From the NCBI RefSeq assembly GCF_019468465.1, contig NZ_CP080519.1, forward strand, positions 10,285,001 through 10,349,000: a DNA stretch of 64,000 nt, written 5' to 3'. Numbering within the stretch: the first letter of the stretch is position 1; each line of letters opens with the position of its first letter. Made by a program: the position numbers and the translations under genes. The notes under the pieces were generated by a model. The model saw only the letters and a list, made by a program, of their open reading frames with translations. It had not been told where the DNA came from and made no database searches. Shown here one piece after another: positions 17,444 through 26,160 of this stretch. This DNA comes from Amycolatopsis sp. DSM 110486. Lineage in GTDB: Bacteria > Actinomycetota > Actinomycetes > Mycobacteriales > Pseudonocardiaceae.

Positions 17444-19060
17444 CTACGGCCTTTCTGTGGTCTTGTCACGCCGCGGGCGCGGTTTCAGCCCGGCCGGCTC
17501 GGGCCGGAAGAAGCGGGAATCCATCAAGCTGGGTTCCGACCGCATCAGGGGCACGAAGCCCATCTGGTCGAGTACGTCGCGCCGCAGGTCGACGCCGGGG
17601 GCGATCTCGACGAGTTCCACCCCCTCGGCCGACAACCGGAACACCGCGCGTTCGGTCACGTACAGCACCTGCTGTCCTTGCGCGTGGGCGCGTTCGGCGC
17701 TGAAGCAGATGTGGGAAACCTCGTCGACGAACTTCGGGTAGCGGCCGTCCTTCGCGATGACGAGCCGGCCGGCGGTGACGCCGACGTCGAGCCCTCCGCC
17801 ACGCAGGGTCCCGCAGAACACGACCGTGCGGGCCTTCTGGCTGATGTCGATGAATCCGCCCGGACCGATCGGTTTGCCGCCGGCCGTGGCGACGTTGACG
17901 TTGCCGTGCCGGTCGATCTCGGCGTAGGCGAGCCCGGCGAAGTCGAGCGCGCCGCCGTCGTAGAGGTCGAACTGGCTCGGCATGTCCACAATCGCCGACG
18001 GGTTGATCGCGGTACCGGAGTCGAGCCCGACACCGGGCAAGCCGCCGAAGACACCTTGCTCCACGGTGAGGGTGAAGCGGTCGAGGAACCCTTCTTCCAA
18101 CGCGACGTAGCTGATGCCGTTGGCCATGCCGACGCCCAGGTTGGCGAGGTCGCCCTCGTGCAGCTCGATCGCCGCCCGGCGCGCGACGACCTTGCGCTCG
18201 TCGAACGGCAGCGGCTCGACCTCCGTCGGCCGGTTGGGCAGCGTGCCGGTACGGCGTGGGTCGGCGACCGTGATCGGCGTCTGGTTGGGGTAGTCGGTGA
18301 GCACGACGTGGTCGACCAGCGGTCCGGGGATCCGGACCCGGTTCGCCGGGATTTCGCCCCGGTCCACGAGCCGCTTGACCTCGACGAGCACCAGTCCCCC
18401 ACTGGCGTGCGTGGCCTGCGCGATCGCGAGGTTGTCGCCGAACGCGGCTTCGTCGTCCATGCCGATGTTGCCGTCGACGTCGGCTTCGGTGGCGCGCAGC
18501 AGCGCGATGTCGACGCCGAACCGCGGGTAGAACAGCCACTCCTGCCCACCGAGGGTCACCAGCTCGCTCAGCCCGGTGGTGGTGCGCTCGTTCATCCGCC
18601 CCCACTGCCGACGGGGGTCGACGAAGGTGCCCAAGCCGATGTCGGTGAGCAGGCCGGGCCGGCCGGCAGCGATCTCCCGGTACAGCAAGGAGATCGTGCC
18701 CGCGGGCAGGCCGACGGCCTCGACCTCGTCGCGCGCGATCACCCCCTGCTCCCGCGGTGAGAGCACGAAGTGCGAGCCCACGAACCGGCGGACGAGCCCC
18801 GGGATCGCGACGTGGTCCACACCCCGCCCTTCGTGGTCGCCCAGCCCCATCACGTGCACGACCGTGAGACCGGACGGCGAACCGCCGTCCTCCCAGCGCT
18901 GTTCGAGCGCTGCGAGGAGCGTTTCGGGGACCTGCAGGAGGGAGCCGGTGCCCCCGACCGCCACGGTCGCACCGCTGGGCACGAGCGCGACGGCCGCCTC
19001 GGGCGAAAGGTGCAAGTCGGTGCGGTCCCGGCCGGAGGGCGCCGCGTCGAGCGGGATCAC
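17444..19060 (-). CDS. Class I acyl-CoA:carboxylate CoA-transferase (YdiF/Pct-like)
   Basis: About 538 residues with fused alpha and beta CoA-transferase domains, as in propionate CoA-transferase and YdiF. The N-terminal half contains LVPSGATVAVGGTGSL and GLGTFVDPR; the C-terminal half contains DLANLGVGMANGIS and TVEQGVFGGLPG, whose glutamate is the predicted nucleophile forming a glutamyl-CoA thioester. The GTG start at MIPLDAAPSG overlaps the SDR gene's stop (GTGA); the longer upstream frame is antisense-type noise. It would activate a short-chain acid for the MaoC/SDR steps or recover CoA from the product. Confidence 0.88.
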   Translation of the reverse strand: MIPLDAAPSGRDRTDLHLSPEAAVALVPSGATVAVGGTGSLLQVPETLLAALEQRWEDGGSPSGLTVVHVMGLGDHEGRGVDHVAIPGLVRRFVGSHFVLSPREQGVIARDEVEAVGLPAGTISLLYREIAAGRPGLLTDIGLGTFVDPRRQWGRMNERTTTGLSELVTLGGQEWLFYPRFGVDIALLRATEADVDGNIGMDDEAAFGDNLAIAQATHASGGLVLVEVKRLVDRGEIPANRVRIPGPLVDHVVLTDYPNQTPITVADPRRTGTLPNRPTEVEPLPFDERKVVARRAAIELHEGDLANLGVGMANGISYVALEEGFLDRFTLTVEQGVFGGLPGVGLDSGTAINPSAIVDMPSQFDLYDGGALDFAGLAYAEIDRHGNVNVATAGGKPIGPGGFIDISQKARTVVFCGTLRGGGLDVGVTAGRLVIAKDGRYPKFVDEVSHICFSAERAHAQGQQVLYVTERAVFRLSAEGVELVEIAPGVDLRRDVLDQMGFVPLMRSEPSLMDSRFFRPEPAGLKPRPRRDKTTERP

Positions 19061-19812
19061 GCCATCACGTCCCCGCCGCACACGTTCACGCACTCGCCGG
19101 TGATGTACGACGCGTCGTCGGACGCGAGGAACGCCACCGCGGCCGCCACCTCGTCGGGCCGGCCGATGCGGCCCAGCGGGTTGGTCGAGAGCCGGCGTTG
19201 CAGCGCTTCCGCCGCGTCTTGGCCGGTGATGCGTCCGACTTGTTCGCTGCCGAAGTCGGACAGGGCGGTGTCGATCCGGCCCGGCGCCACCGCGTTGGCC
19301 CGGATCCCGCGCGGTGCGAGCTCGGCCGCGAACGACTTGGTCAGGCTGAGCACGGCGGCCTTGGAGGCGGCGTAGTTCGCCGAAAGCGCGTTGGGCAGCA
19401 GCGCCTGGATCGAGGCGACGGTGACCGCCGCGCCGCCCTCGCGCAGGCATCGCGCGGCCAGTTGCAGCGTGAGCAGCGTGCCGCGCGCGTTGACGTCGAG
19501 CACCCGGTCCCAGTCGGCGACGGTCAGCTCGCTCGCGGGAGCGAAGGTCTGGATGCCCGCGTTGGCGACCACCACGTCGAGCCGCTCGTCGAACGATGCG
19601 AACGAGGCGGGGTCGCCGACGTCGAGGGTTCGTGCCTCGACGGTGAAGCCCTTGTCCCGCAGGGCTTCCGCCGCCGACCGGGCGTGTGCGAGGTCGACGT
19701 CGGCCACCACGACCGCGGCGTCTTCCGCCGCGAGACGCTCCACGATCGCGCGGCCGATGCCCCGGCCCCCACCTGTGACCAGAGCGCGCTTGCCGGTGAA
19801 CCGTCCCGCCAT
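19057..19812 (-). CDS. SDR-family oxidoreductase (operon gene 3)
   Basis: Classical short-chain dehydrogenase of 251 residues. It has the cofactor motif GGGRGIG (14-20), an NAG motif (VVANAGIQ), catalytic YAASK and the C-terminal ITGECVNVCGGD typical of FabG-like enzymes. D in VVADVD after strand 2 suggests NAD preference. It is embedded between the MaoC hydratase and CoA-transferase genes with one-to-four-base overlaps, so it probably oxidises a hydroxyacyl or hydroxy-acid intermediate of the same pathway. Confidence 0.88.
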   Translation of the reverse strand: MAGRFTGKRALVTGGGRGIGRAIVERLAAEDAAVVVADVDLAHARSAAEALRDKGFTVEARTLDVGDPASFASFDERLDVVVANAGIQTFAPASELTVADWDRVLDVNARGTLLTLQLAARCLREGGAAVTVASIQALLPNALSANYAASKAAVLSLTKSFAAELAPRGIRANAVAPGRIDTALSDFGSEQVGRITGQDAAEALQRRLSTNPLGRIGRPDEVAAAVAFLASDDASYITGECVNVCGGDVMA

Positions 19813-20318
19813 CAGTCGCCGGCCTTCTCACTCGCGGCGACGCCACCCAGCGGCACCTTGGACAGCAGTTCGACCTTCTGCCCCTGCTGGCAGACCCGCC
19901 CGTCCTGGTCGACCACCTCGACGTCGAAGGTCACGATCGCCTGGTCCGGCTTGGACTTCGAGTCGCGCATTTCGGCGACCGAGTAGTTCACGAAGATCGT
20001 GTCGCCGATGAAGATCGGCCCGACGAACCGCCACTCCTTGATGCCCAGGAACGCGATCGCGGTGTTCCGCAGCAGTTCCGTGCGCGGCCACATCAGCCCG
20101 TGGGCGTAGGCCAGCCCGAGCATGCCGTGGGCGATCCGCCGCCCGAACTGGCTGGCTTTGGCGTACACGTCACTCGTGTGCACCTCGGAAAAGTCCCCGG
20201 TGAGCCCGGCGAAGCCGATGACGTCGGCATCCGTGATCGTGCGGCCGGGGCTGCGGAACGAAAGACCGACGGACAGGTCCTCGTACAGCAGTCCTTGCCG
20301 GGGAATCTCCTTGCTCAT
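19812..20318 (-). CDS. MaoC-family hot-dog dehydratase
   Basis: 168-residue single hot-dog protein. The hydratase-2 dyad appears as D42 and H47 in GDFSEVH, after LTGDF, and the GRRIAHGML segment follows, so the active site looks intact. Such enzymes add water to enoyl-CoA thioesters, consistent with two CoA-transferases and an SDR in the operon. The ATG overlaps the isomerase gene's stop by four bases and its own stop shares a base with the SDR start. Confidence 0.88.
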   Translation of the reverse strand: MSKEIPRQGLLYEDLSVGLSFRSPGRTITDADVIGFAGLTGDFSEVHTSDVYAKASQFGRRIAHGMLGLAYAHGLMWPRTELLRNTAIAFLGIKEWRFVGPIFIGDTIFVNYSVAEMRDSKSKPDQAIVTFDVEVVDQDGRVCQQGQKVELLSKVPLGGVAASEKAGD

Positions 20319-21130
20319 GCGCGGCTTCCTTCCTCTGCCCCGACACCGGTGTCGTCGAGAGCGGTCTTGAGCGAACGGGCGGCATCGAGCGGCGGCAGCG
20401 ACCGGAACCGGTCGCCGAGCACCTCGATCTCGAGCGCGCCCGCGTAGCCGGCTTCTCGGGTGAGCCGGACGAACTCGCGGAGCGGGACGACGCCCTCACC
20501 GGGGAGACCCCGGGGCGGCAGGCGGCCAGGCTCCGGCACCATCCAGTCGGCGATCTGCACGGCGGCGATCCGGCGCCCGGCCCGGGTGAGCCCGGCGGCG
20601 AGCCGGTGATCCCACCACAGGTGGTAGCTGTCGACGGCGATCCCGAGGAACGGCGAATCGAGCCTCTCGACGACGTCGGTCGCCTGCGCCAACGTGACGA
20701 GCCACGACCGGTCGGCGGCGAGCACCGGGTGGAAGGGCTCCAGCGCCACGACGACGCCGGCCCGTTCCGCGGCCGGCAGGGCGAGTTCGAGTGCGGCCTC
20801 GAGGTCGGCTTCGGCCGCGCGCGGATCGCCGGGCCGCGGCGGCCCGGCGATGACCACGAGCACACCTGCGCCCAACTCGGCCGCTTCGTCGAGCGCGCGC
20901 ACAGTCTCGTCGTGCTCGGAGTGGCCGAGGAAACCGCCGCGGCACACCGTGTCCACCCGGATCCCCGCGCGTTCGGCCTCCTTCGCCGTCGCACGGGCTC
21001 CGCGGTATCCCGGCGCCTGGCGCCACACCGCCACCGCGTCGAACCCGGCTCCGGCCGCCGCCGTCACGAACTCACCGGTGTCCAGGTGCAGGAAGCTGCC
21101 CTGGCTCAGCACGGTCTCGACGGCAGGCAC
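20315..21130 (-). CDS. Sugar phosphate isomerase/epimerase-like TIM barrel protein
   Basis: About 271 residues of the xylose isomerase-like TIM-barrel superfamily (IolE/Hyi relatives). The metal site is suggested by VVALEPFHP, GIAVDSYHLWWD, HVQ-like AAVQIADW and a terminal ALEIEVLGDRF. The GTG start is chosen because AAAGGAG lies five bases upstream; the frame extending to 21232 would run across the IclR operator. It is the first gene of the ten-gene operon. In context it may isomerise a keto acid, in the way OtnI does for 2-oxo-tetronate, but that is inference. Confidence 0.82.
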   Translation of the reverse strand: MPAVETVLSQGSFLHLDTGEFVTAAAGAGFDAVAVWRQAPGYRGARATAKEAERAGIRVDTVCRGGFLGHSEHDETVRALDEAAELGAGVLVVIAGPPRPGDPRAAEADLEAALELALPAAERAGVVVALEPFHPVLAADRSWLVTLAQATDVVERLDSPFLGIAVDSYHLWWDHRLAAGLTRAGRRIAAVQIADWMVPEPGRLPPRGLPGEGVVPLREFVRLTREAGYAGALEIEVLGDRFRSLPPLDAARSLKTALDDTGVGAEEGSRA

Positions 21131-21172
21131 TCCGACTCCTTTGTCTCTCGCGGCGGCAGCATCCGCCAGAAA

Positions 21173-21217
21173 TGGAACGTACTTCAAGAGTGGAACATCG
21201 TTCTGAAAAATTGTCAA
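21173..21217. promoter_or_regulatory. Composite IclR operator, copy 1
   Basis: TGGAAC (21173-21178), four bases, TTCAAGAGTGGAACA then T, CGTTCTG (21183-21205), six bases, TGTCAA (21212-21217). The core GAAC-ATC-GTTC is a palindrome. The same arrangement, with the same spacings, recurs at 25129-25173 before the second IclR gene. It lies between the divergent isomerase operon and IclR gene, ending 96 bases before the latter's start. Confidence 0.75.
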
Positions 21218-21300
21218 TCGGCTGGTGACCACACTGAGCGCCGTCGCGGCAGCGCTCGGCTACGCTTGCCGGACGTCGGTTCGGCGGAGAGCAGGGAGCA

Positions 21301-22110
21301 ATGGCAGCAGGGGCATTGTCGCGCGGTCTGGGTGTTCTGCAGAGCCTCGTCGGGCACGCGGAGGGCGTCCCGCTGGCGCGCATCGCCGAGGAACTGGACC
21401 TGCCGAAAAGCGCCGCGCACCGCATCCTGACGTCCCTCGTCGAGGAAGGGTTCGTACGGCAGCAGATGCCGTCGGGCAACTACGTGCTCACGTTGAAGAT
21501 CGTGAGCCTCGGGCTGCGCCACCTCGCGAGCAGCACCATTTTCGAACTCGCCGTGCCCGTGCTCGCCCGGCTGGCCGCGGAGTCCGGCCAGCTCGTCCGC
21601 CTGGGCCTGGTGGACGGTGAGCAACTGCTGTGGGTGGCCAAGTCGCAGGGCGCCCGGGCCGGCCTGCGCTACGACCCCGACCACGGCTCCGAGATCCCGT
21701 TCGCGTCGTCGGCCAGCGGCGTCGCCTGGTTGTCGCGGCTCACCGACGACGAAGCGCTGCGCCTGGTCGCCCGCCAGGACTACGACGAGCGTTACCCCGC
21801 GGGACACAACGCGCCCACCAGCCTGGCCGAGGTCCAGTCCCGCATCCACGAAGCGCGCGAACGCGGCTGGGCCCACGTCCACGACAGCATCGAAGAAGGC
21901 ATCTCCGCGATGGCGACCCCCTTGGTCGACCCCGACAGCGGTGCGCCGCTGGGCGTCGTGAGCATCGCCGGCCCGAGTCTCCAGCTGCCGGACGAGCGCA
22001 TGACGGAACTCGCGCCCCGCCTGCTCGAGACGGCGGCGGAATTGTCGGGGCTGGCGGGCAGCCTGTCGCAGGAGATCCGGACCCGCACCGAACCCGGCGT
22101 GTCGAGCTGA
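21301..22110 (+). CDS. IclR-family regulator, copy 1
   Basis: 269 residues: N-terminal winged helix (about 5-65; GVPLARIAEELDLPKSAAHRIL) and a GAF-like IclR effector domain (about 80-260; ELAVPVLARLAAESGQLVRLG, ending in VSIAGPS). It is divergent from the ten-gene acid-sugar/CoA operon and shares its promoter region, so it is the expected regulator. It is roughly 80% identical by eye to the IclR gene at 25.3 kb, with identity extending into the upstream DNA. The effector is probably an organic acid of the pathway. Confidence 0.93.
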   Translation: MAAGALSRGLGVLQSLVGHAEGVPLARIAEELDLPKSAAHRILTSLVEEGFVRQQMPSGNYVLTLKIVSLGLRHLASSTIFELAVPVLARLAAESGQLVRLGLVDGEQLLWVAKSQGARAGLRYDPDHGSEIPFASSASGVAWLSRLTDDEALRLVARQDYDERYPAGHNAPTSLAEVQSRIHEARERGWAHVHDSIEEGISAMATPLVDPDSGAPLGVVSIAGPSLQLPDERMTELAPRLLETAAELSGLAGSLSQEIRTRTEPGVSS

Positions 22111-22118
22111 CCTGAGGG

Positions 22119-22159
22119 GGTGCCCCGGCGCCCGCACGGGCGGCGAACACCGGGACACC
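22119..22159. terminator. Hairpin between convergent IclR and ABC genes
   Basis: Arms GGTGCCCCGG (22119-22128) and CCGGGACACC (22150-22159) pair with one mismatch, and an inner GCCCGCACGGGC can extend the structure. It sits nine bases after the IclR stop and before the end of the convergent ABC operon. There is no clear T tract. Confidence 0.45.
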
Positions 22160-22174
22160 GCCGCCGACAGCCCG

Positions 22175-23020
22175 TCAGGCCTCCCCACCGGTGGTGGGCA
22201 CGTCGATCCCGTGCAGGACACCCATCCGCTGAAACTGCTTGTAGATGCGGTCGACGTAGGCGAAGAACTCGGGCGACTCGCCCAGCACGATCGGCCGCGG
22301 CCGGGGCAGCTCGACCACGACCTCGTCGACGATCTCCCCCGGGCTCGGGCTCATCACGAAGATCCGGTCGGACAGGCCCACCGCCTCCTCCACCGAGTGC
22401 GTGATGAACACGACCGTCGGACGGCGCTCCAGCCAGAGAGCTTCCAGGTCGGTTCGCACCTGCAGCCGAGTGAGGGCGTCCAGCGCCCCGAACGGCTCGT
22501 CCATCAGGATCACCGACGGGTCGTGCACCAGCGTCCGGATGAGCGACACGCGTTGGCGCATGCCACCCGAGAGCTGGCGCGGGTAGCGGGACTTCGCCTG
22601 GCCCAGGCGCAGCTGCTCGAACAGCTCGTCCGAACGGGCCTTGAGTCGGGCCTTGTCCAGCCCGCGGATCTCGGCCTGCAGCAGCACGTTCTTCTCCGCC
22701 GTACGGAAATCGAGCAGCAGGTGGTCCTGGAACGCGATGCCGACGTCGGTGATCGGACCGTCGACGGTCGCATCGCCCACGGTGATGGTGCCGGTCGAAC
22801 GCTCCAGCAGGCCGGCGATCATGAGCATCAGCGTGCTCTTGCCGCAGCCGGACGGGCCGACGACCGAGACGAACTCGCCGGGTGCGATGTCCATCGACAC
22901 GCTCCGCACCGCCTCGAACGGTTTGTCGGTGTCTTCGCCGAAGACTTTGCTGACCCCGTCGACGACGATCGGGGTGCTCGCCGCCCGGGTACCGGGGCCG
23001 GCGGACTGTGCGGCGGTCAT
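22175..23020 (-). CDS. ABC transporter ATPase, nitrate/sulfonate/taurine type (SsuB/TauB-like)
   Basis: 281 residues with Walker A (GPSGCGKST), Q-loop (AFQDHLLLDFRT), signature (LSGGMRQRVSLIRTL) and Walker B (SVILMDEPFGALD), in the SsuB/TauB arrangement. It is last in a permease, binding protein, ATPase operon. The start at MTAAQSAGPG lies 52 bases after the binding-protein gene. It energises uptake of a small organic anion. Confidence 0.92.
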   Translation of the reverse strand: MTAAQSAGPGTRAASTPIVVDGVSKVFGEDTDKPFEAVRSVSMDIAPGEFVSVVGPSGCGKSTLMLMIAGLLERSTGTITVGDATVDGPITDVGIAFQDHLLLDFRTAEKNVLLQAEIRGLDKARLKARSDELFEQLRLGQAKSRYPRQLSGGMRQRVSLIRTLVHDPSVILMDEPFGALDALTRLQVRTDLEALWLERRPTVVFITHSVEEAVGLSDRIFVMSPSPGEIVDEVVVELPRPRPIVLGESPEFFAYVDRIYKQFQRMGVLHGIDVPTTGGEA

Positions 23021-23072
23021 GGTCGGGGCCTCCCGGATGCGGGTTCTGCGTGCGGTTTCATCAGGCCGGTCC

Positions 23073-24116
23073 TCACTTCACGGGGCACGGCTGCAAGTCG
23101 GCCGGCAGGTAGTCGTAGCTGTAGTACTTCGTCGGGTCGACGCCCTTGGGCAGCAGGCCGACCTGGGAGAGCAGGTCCTGCGTCTTGACCCATTGGGCCG
23201 GTTCGGCCTTGCCGAGGAACTTCGCACCGCCCGCGCACAGCAGGTTGCTGCCGATGATGGCCTTCAGCTCGGCGCCGGAGGCCTTGTCCGCCTTGGCACC
23301 CCACAGCTTCGTCACGTCCGCGGTCGCCTTGTCCGGGTTCGTGGCGGCGAAATGCCAGCCCTGCAACGAAGCCTTGACGAACGCCTTCACCTCGGTCGCG
23401 TGCGACGCCGCCCAGTCCTTGTCGGCGAAGATCGACGTGCTGACCGTCGGCACACCGTTCGTCGCGAACGGCGCGACGAACAGCTTCCCGGCGTTCTGCT
23501 GCTCGAGCTGCACCTGGTAGGCGTCGGTCGACCCGAGGATGGCGTCGACGCGGTGCTGCAGCAGCGACTGGACCAGCGACGTCGGCGCGAGGTTGACCAG
23601 GTTGACGTCCTTGGCCGACAGCCCGTTCGCGGCCAGGAACAGCGGCAGCATCGTCGCCTGCGACGACGGCACCGGCGTCCCCACCTTCTTGCCCTTCAGG
23701 TCCCGCACCGACGTGATGCCGCTGCCCGGGAGGGCGAGGACGGCGTTCGGATTGGACTGGTAGACGGTGGCCAGCACCGACAGCGGTGCCTGCTTGGCGA
23801 TCAGCTGCGCGGTCGCGGTGGAGTCGGCGTAGCCGATCGAGGCCTGCCCGGAGGCGACCATCTGCGCGGTCAGCGACGAACCGGTACCGGGCACGATCGT
23901 CACGTCGAGGCCGGCGGCCTTGTAGTAGCCCTCCTCGACCGCGGCGGCGAACCCGGCGTTCGACCCGCCCGGCGGGAAGTTGAGCTGGAAGCTGATCTTC
24001 GTCCCGCCCGAACCGTCCGAAGAGGACCCGGACCCGTCGGACGAACAGGCGACGGCGAGACTCACGGAACCGACGGCGGCGACGACGGCCACGGCCCTTC
24101 TGAACGCGGTGTGCAT
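23073..24116 (-). CDS. ABC substrate-binding lipoprotein (SsuA/THI5-like)
   Basis: 347 residues with a lipoprotein signal (basic start, hydrophobic stretch, lipobox LAVAC with Cys at about residue 24), then a Ser/Gly linker (SSDGSGSSSDGSGG) and an NMT1/THI5-like periplasmic-binding fold (ISFQLNFPPGGSNAGFAAAVEEGYYK, VPGTGSSLTAQMVASGQ). Proteins of this group bind sulfonates, nitrate, pyrimidine precursors or aromatic acids. The ligand is not readable. The neighbouring shared IclR operator suggests it feeds the ten-gene operon. Confidence 0.9.
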   Translation of the reverse strand: MHTAFRRAVAVVAAVGSVSLAVACSSDGSGSSSDGSGGTKISFQLNFPPGGSNAGFAAAVEEGYYKAAGLDVTIVPGTGSSLTAQMVASGQASIGYADSTATAQLIAKQAPLSVLATVYQSNPNAVLALPGSGITSVRDLKGKKVGTPVPSSQATMLPLFLAANGLSAKDVNLVNLAPTSLVQSLLQHRVDAILGSTDAYQVQLEQQNAGKLFVAPFATNGVPTVSTSIFADKDWAASHATEVKAFVKASLQGWHFAATNPDKATADVTKLWGAKADKASGAELKAIIGSNLLCAGGAKFLGKAEPAQWVKTQDLLSQVGLLPKGVDPTKYYSYDYLPADLQPCPVK

Positions 24117-24162
24117 GGGAAGACCTTTCGTTGCGGGGAGGGGAGTTTTCGCGAACGACGGC

Positions 24163-25026
24163 TCAGGTGAGCTTCGCGCGTTGCCAGGGGGTCAGCAGGA
24201 ACTCGATGAGCTCGACGAGGTAGTTCAGGATCACGCCCAGCAGCGTCAGCAGCACCAGGACCGCGAACACGGTGGTGGAGTCGAGCGTGTTGGTGGCTTG
24301 CAGCAGCACGTACCCGAGCCCACTGTTGGCCCCCACGAACTCGGCGACGATCGCGGCGGTCGCGGCCAGCGTCGCCGACGTCTTGAGGCCGGAGAAGATC
24401 ACCGGGAGCGCGGCCGGGAACCGCAGGTAGCGGAAGGTCTGCCAGCCGCTCGCGCCCATCGACTTCGTCAGGTACAGCAGGCGGGTGTCCAGAATGGAGA
24501 ATCCGCTGATGCTGGAAACCAGCAGGGGAAAGAAGGTCATCAGGACCGTGAGCAGGAGCTTGGAGCTGAAGCCGAGCCCGAGCCACACCACGAACAGCGG
24601 TGCGACGGCGACCTTCGGCACGAGCTGCACGAGCATCACCGGCGGGTAGATGATCTGCCGGGCCGCGAGCGACCGGGCGACCAGCAGCCCCAGCGGGATC
24701 GCGATGACGATGGAGATACCGAAGCCGAGGAGGATCTCGGCGATCGTCGTCTGCGCGTTCTCCCACAGCACGGACCAGCCGCTCACGATCTGCTCGAACA
24801 CCGCCCACGGGCTCGGCAGCAGGTAGTTGGGGATGTCCAGCACGGCGACGACCAGCGCCCACAGCGCGATGATGCCCAAGAACGTGGCGATCGGGACGAC
24901 GCTCCAGATCCGGCGGCGGACTCGCTTGCGGCGTGCGGCCTTGCTGCGCTCGCCGTTGCCCCCGGTCACCCGCCGAGTGTCACCCGGCGGCGACACGTCT
25001 CTTGCTGCCGACAACGACGAAGACAT
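24163..25026 (-). CDS. ABC transporter permease (SsuC/TauC-like)
   Basis: 287 residues with a basic cytoplasmic N-terminus and six helices. The EAA-loop motif reads ATLAATAAIVAEFVGANSG preceded by IFSGLKTSA, as in BPD-type permeases of the sulfonate group. It is first in the three-gene importer operon and is transcribed away from the second IclR gene, whose operator lies about 100 bases upstream of its start. Confidence 0.92.
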   Translation of the reverse strand: MSSSLSAARDVSPPGDTRRVTGGNGERSKAARRKRVRRRIWSVVPIATFLGIIALWALVVAVLDIPNYLLPSPWAVFEQIVSGWSVLWENAQTTIAEILLGFGISIVIAIPLGLLVARSLAARQIIYPPVMLVQLVPKVAVAPLFVVWLGLGFSSKLLLTVLMTFFPLLVSSISGFSILDTRLLYLTKSMGASGWQTFRYLRFPAALPVIFSGLKTSATLAATAAIVAEFVGANSGLGYVLLQATNTLDSTTVFAVLVLLTLLGVILNYLVELIEFLLTPWQRAKLT

Positions 25027-25128
25027 TCAAACTCCTTTGTTTGACTGCGAAACCGGCCCAGCGCGACCCGTTGCCGGCACGGCCGTCCTGGGGAGACCGG
25101 GGCCGGGCGTCGAAAGTGCACCATACGA

Positions 25129-25173
25129 TGGAACGGCCTTCAAGAGTGGAACACCGTTCTGTTATGATGTCAA
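25129..25173. promoter_or_regulatory. Composite IclR operator, copy 2
   Basis: Same elements and spacings as 21173-21217: TGGAAC (25129-25134), then TTCAAGAGTGGAACA, C, CGTTCTG (25139-25161), then TGTCAA (25168-25173). It ends 95 bases before the second IclR start and lies between that gene and the ABC permease gene. Confidence 0.75.
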
Positions 25174-25255
25174 ACGACTGACGAGAAGACCGGGCACGCG
25201 CCGACGACGCCCGGAGACGGCGGCCGGACCTCGGTGCGGCGGAGAGCGGGGAGCC

Positions 25256-26065
25256 ATGCCAGCAGGGGCGTTGTCACGCGGCCTGGCCGTGCTGCAGTGC
25301 CTGGTCGGGTCACCGGAAGGCCTGCCGCTCACCCGCATCGCCGAGGCCGTGGACCTGCCCAAGAGCGCCGCGCACCGCATCTTGGTGAACCTCGTCGACG
25401 AGGGGTTCGCCCGGCAGCACGAGCCGTCGGGCAACTACGCGCTCACCTTGCGGATCGTCAGCCTGGGCCTCAAACACCTGGCGAGCAGCACGATCTTCGA
25501 GCTCGCCGTGCCCGTGCTGGCAAGACTGGCCACCGAATCCGGGCAACTGGTCCGGCTCGGTCTCGTCGACGGCGAGCAGCTGCTGTGGGTCGCGAAGTCC
25601 CAGGGCTCCCGCGCCGGCCTGCGCTACGACCCCGACCACGGCTCCGAGGTCCCGTTCGCGTCGACCGCCAGCGGCGTCGCGTGGCTTTCGGGCCTCAGCG
25701 ACAACGACGCTCTACGCCTCGTCGCCCGCCAGGACTTCGACGAACGCTACCCGGCGGGACACAACGCACCCACGACCCTGGCCGAGGTCCAGTCCCGGAT
25801 CCAGGAAGCCCGCGAGCGCGGCTGGGCCCGCGTCCACGACAGCGTCGAGGAAGGGATCTCCGCGATGGCCACCCCCCTGATCGACCCGGACACACGGGCA
25901 CCGCTCGGGGTCGTGAGCATCGCCGGCCCGAGCCTGCAGCTGACCGACGAACGCATGGAAACGCTCGCGCCACGCCTCGCCGAAACCGCCGCCGAACTGT
26001 CGGGACTGGCGGGCAGCCTGACGCAGGAACTGCGCTCCCGCAACGGATTCGGCACGGCAGGCTGA
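25256..26065 (+). CDS. IclR-family regulator, copy 2
   Basis: 269 residues, paralogue of the 21.3 kb regulator. The winged helix (LPLTRIAEAVDLPKSAAHRIL) and effector domain are intact, and most differences are conservative. The start is the ATG at MPAGALSRGL, preceded by GCGGGGAGCC; the longer frame upstream reads antisense through the ABC permease gene. It is divergent from the importer operon. The near-identical operators imply that both regulators could recognise both promoters. Confidence 0.93.
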   Translation: MPAGALSRGLAVLQCLVGSPEGLPLTRIAEAVDLPKSAAHRILVNLVDEGFARQHEPSGNYALTLRIVSLGLKHLASSTIFELAVPVLARLATESGQLVRLGLVDGEQLLWVAKSQGSRAGLRYDPDHGSEVPFASTASGVAWLSGLSDNDALRLVARQDFDERYPAGHNAPTTLAEVQSRIQEARERGWARVHDSVEEGISAMATPLIDPDTRAPLGVVSIAGPSLQLTDERMETLAPRLAETAAELSGLAGSLTQELRSRNGFGTAG

Positions 26066-26160
26066 CCCACGGCGTCGAACCTGGTGCGGGAGCGGGGATC
26101 GCCGGCACGTTCGTCCACCTTTAATGATTCTTTACTTTCTCGAACGGCAAAGCCATACTG

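Noticed and set aside
17444..19846. An apparent fusion of an SDR-region frame with the class I CoA-transferase
   Set aside because: The first 260 codons are the wrong-frame reading of the SDR gene; the CoA-transferase starts at the GTG at 19060, overlapping the SDR stop.
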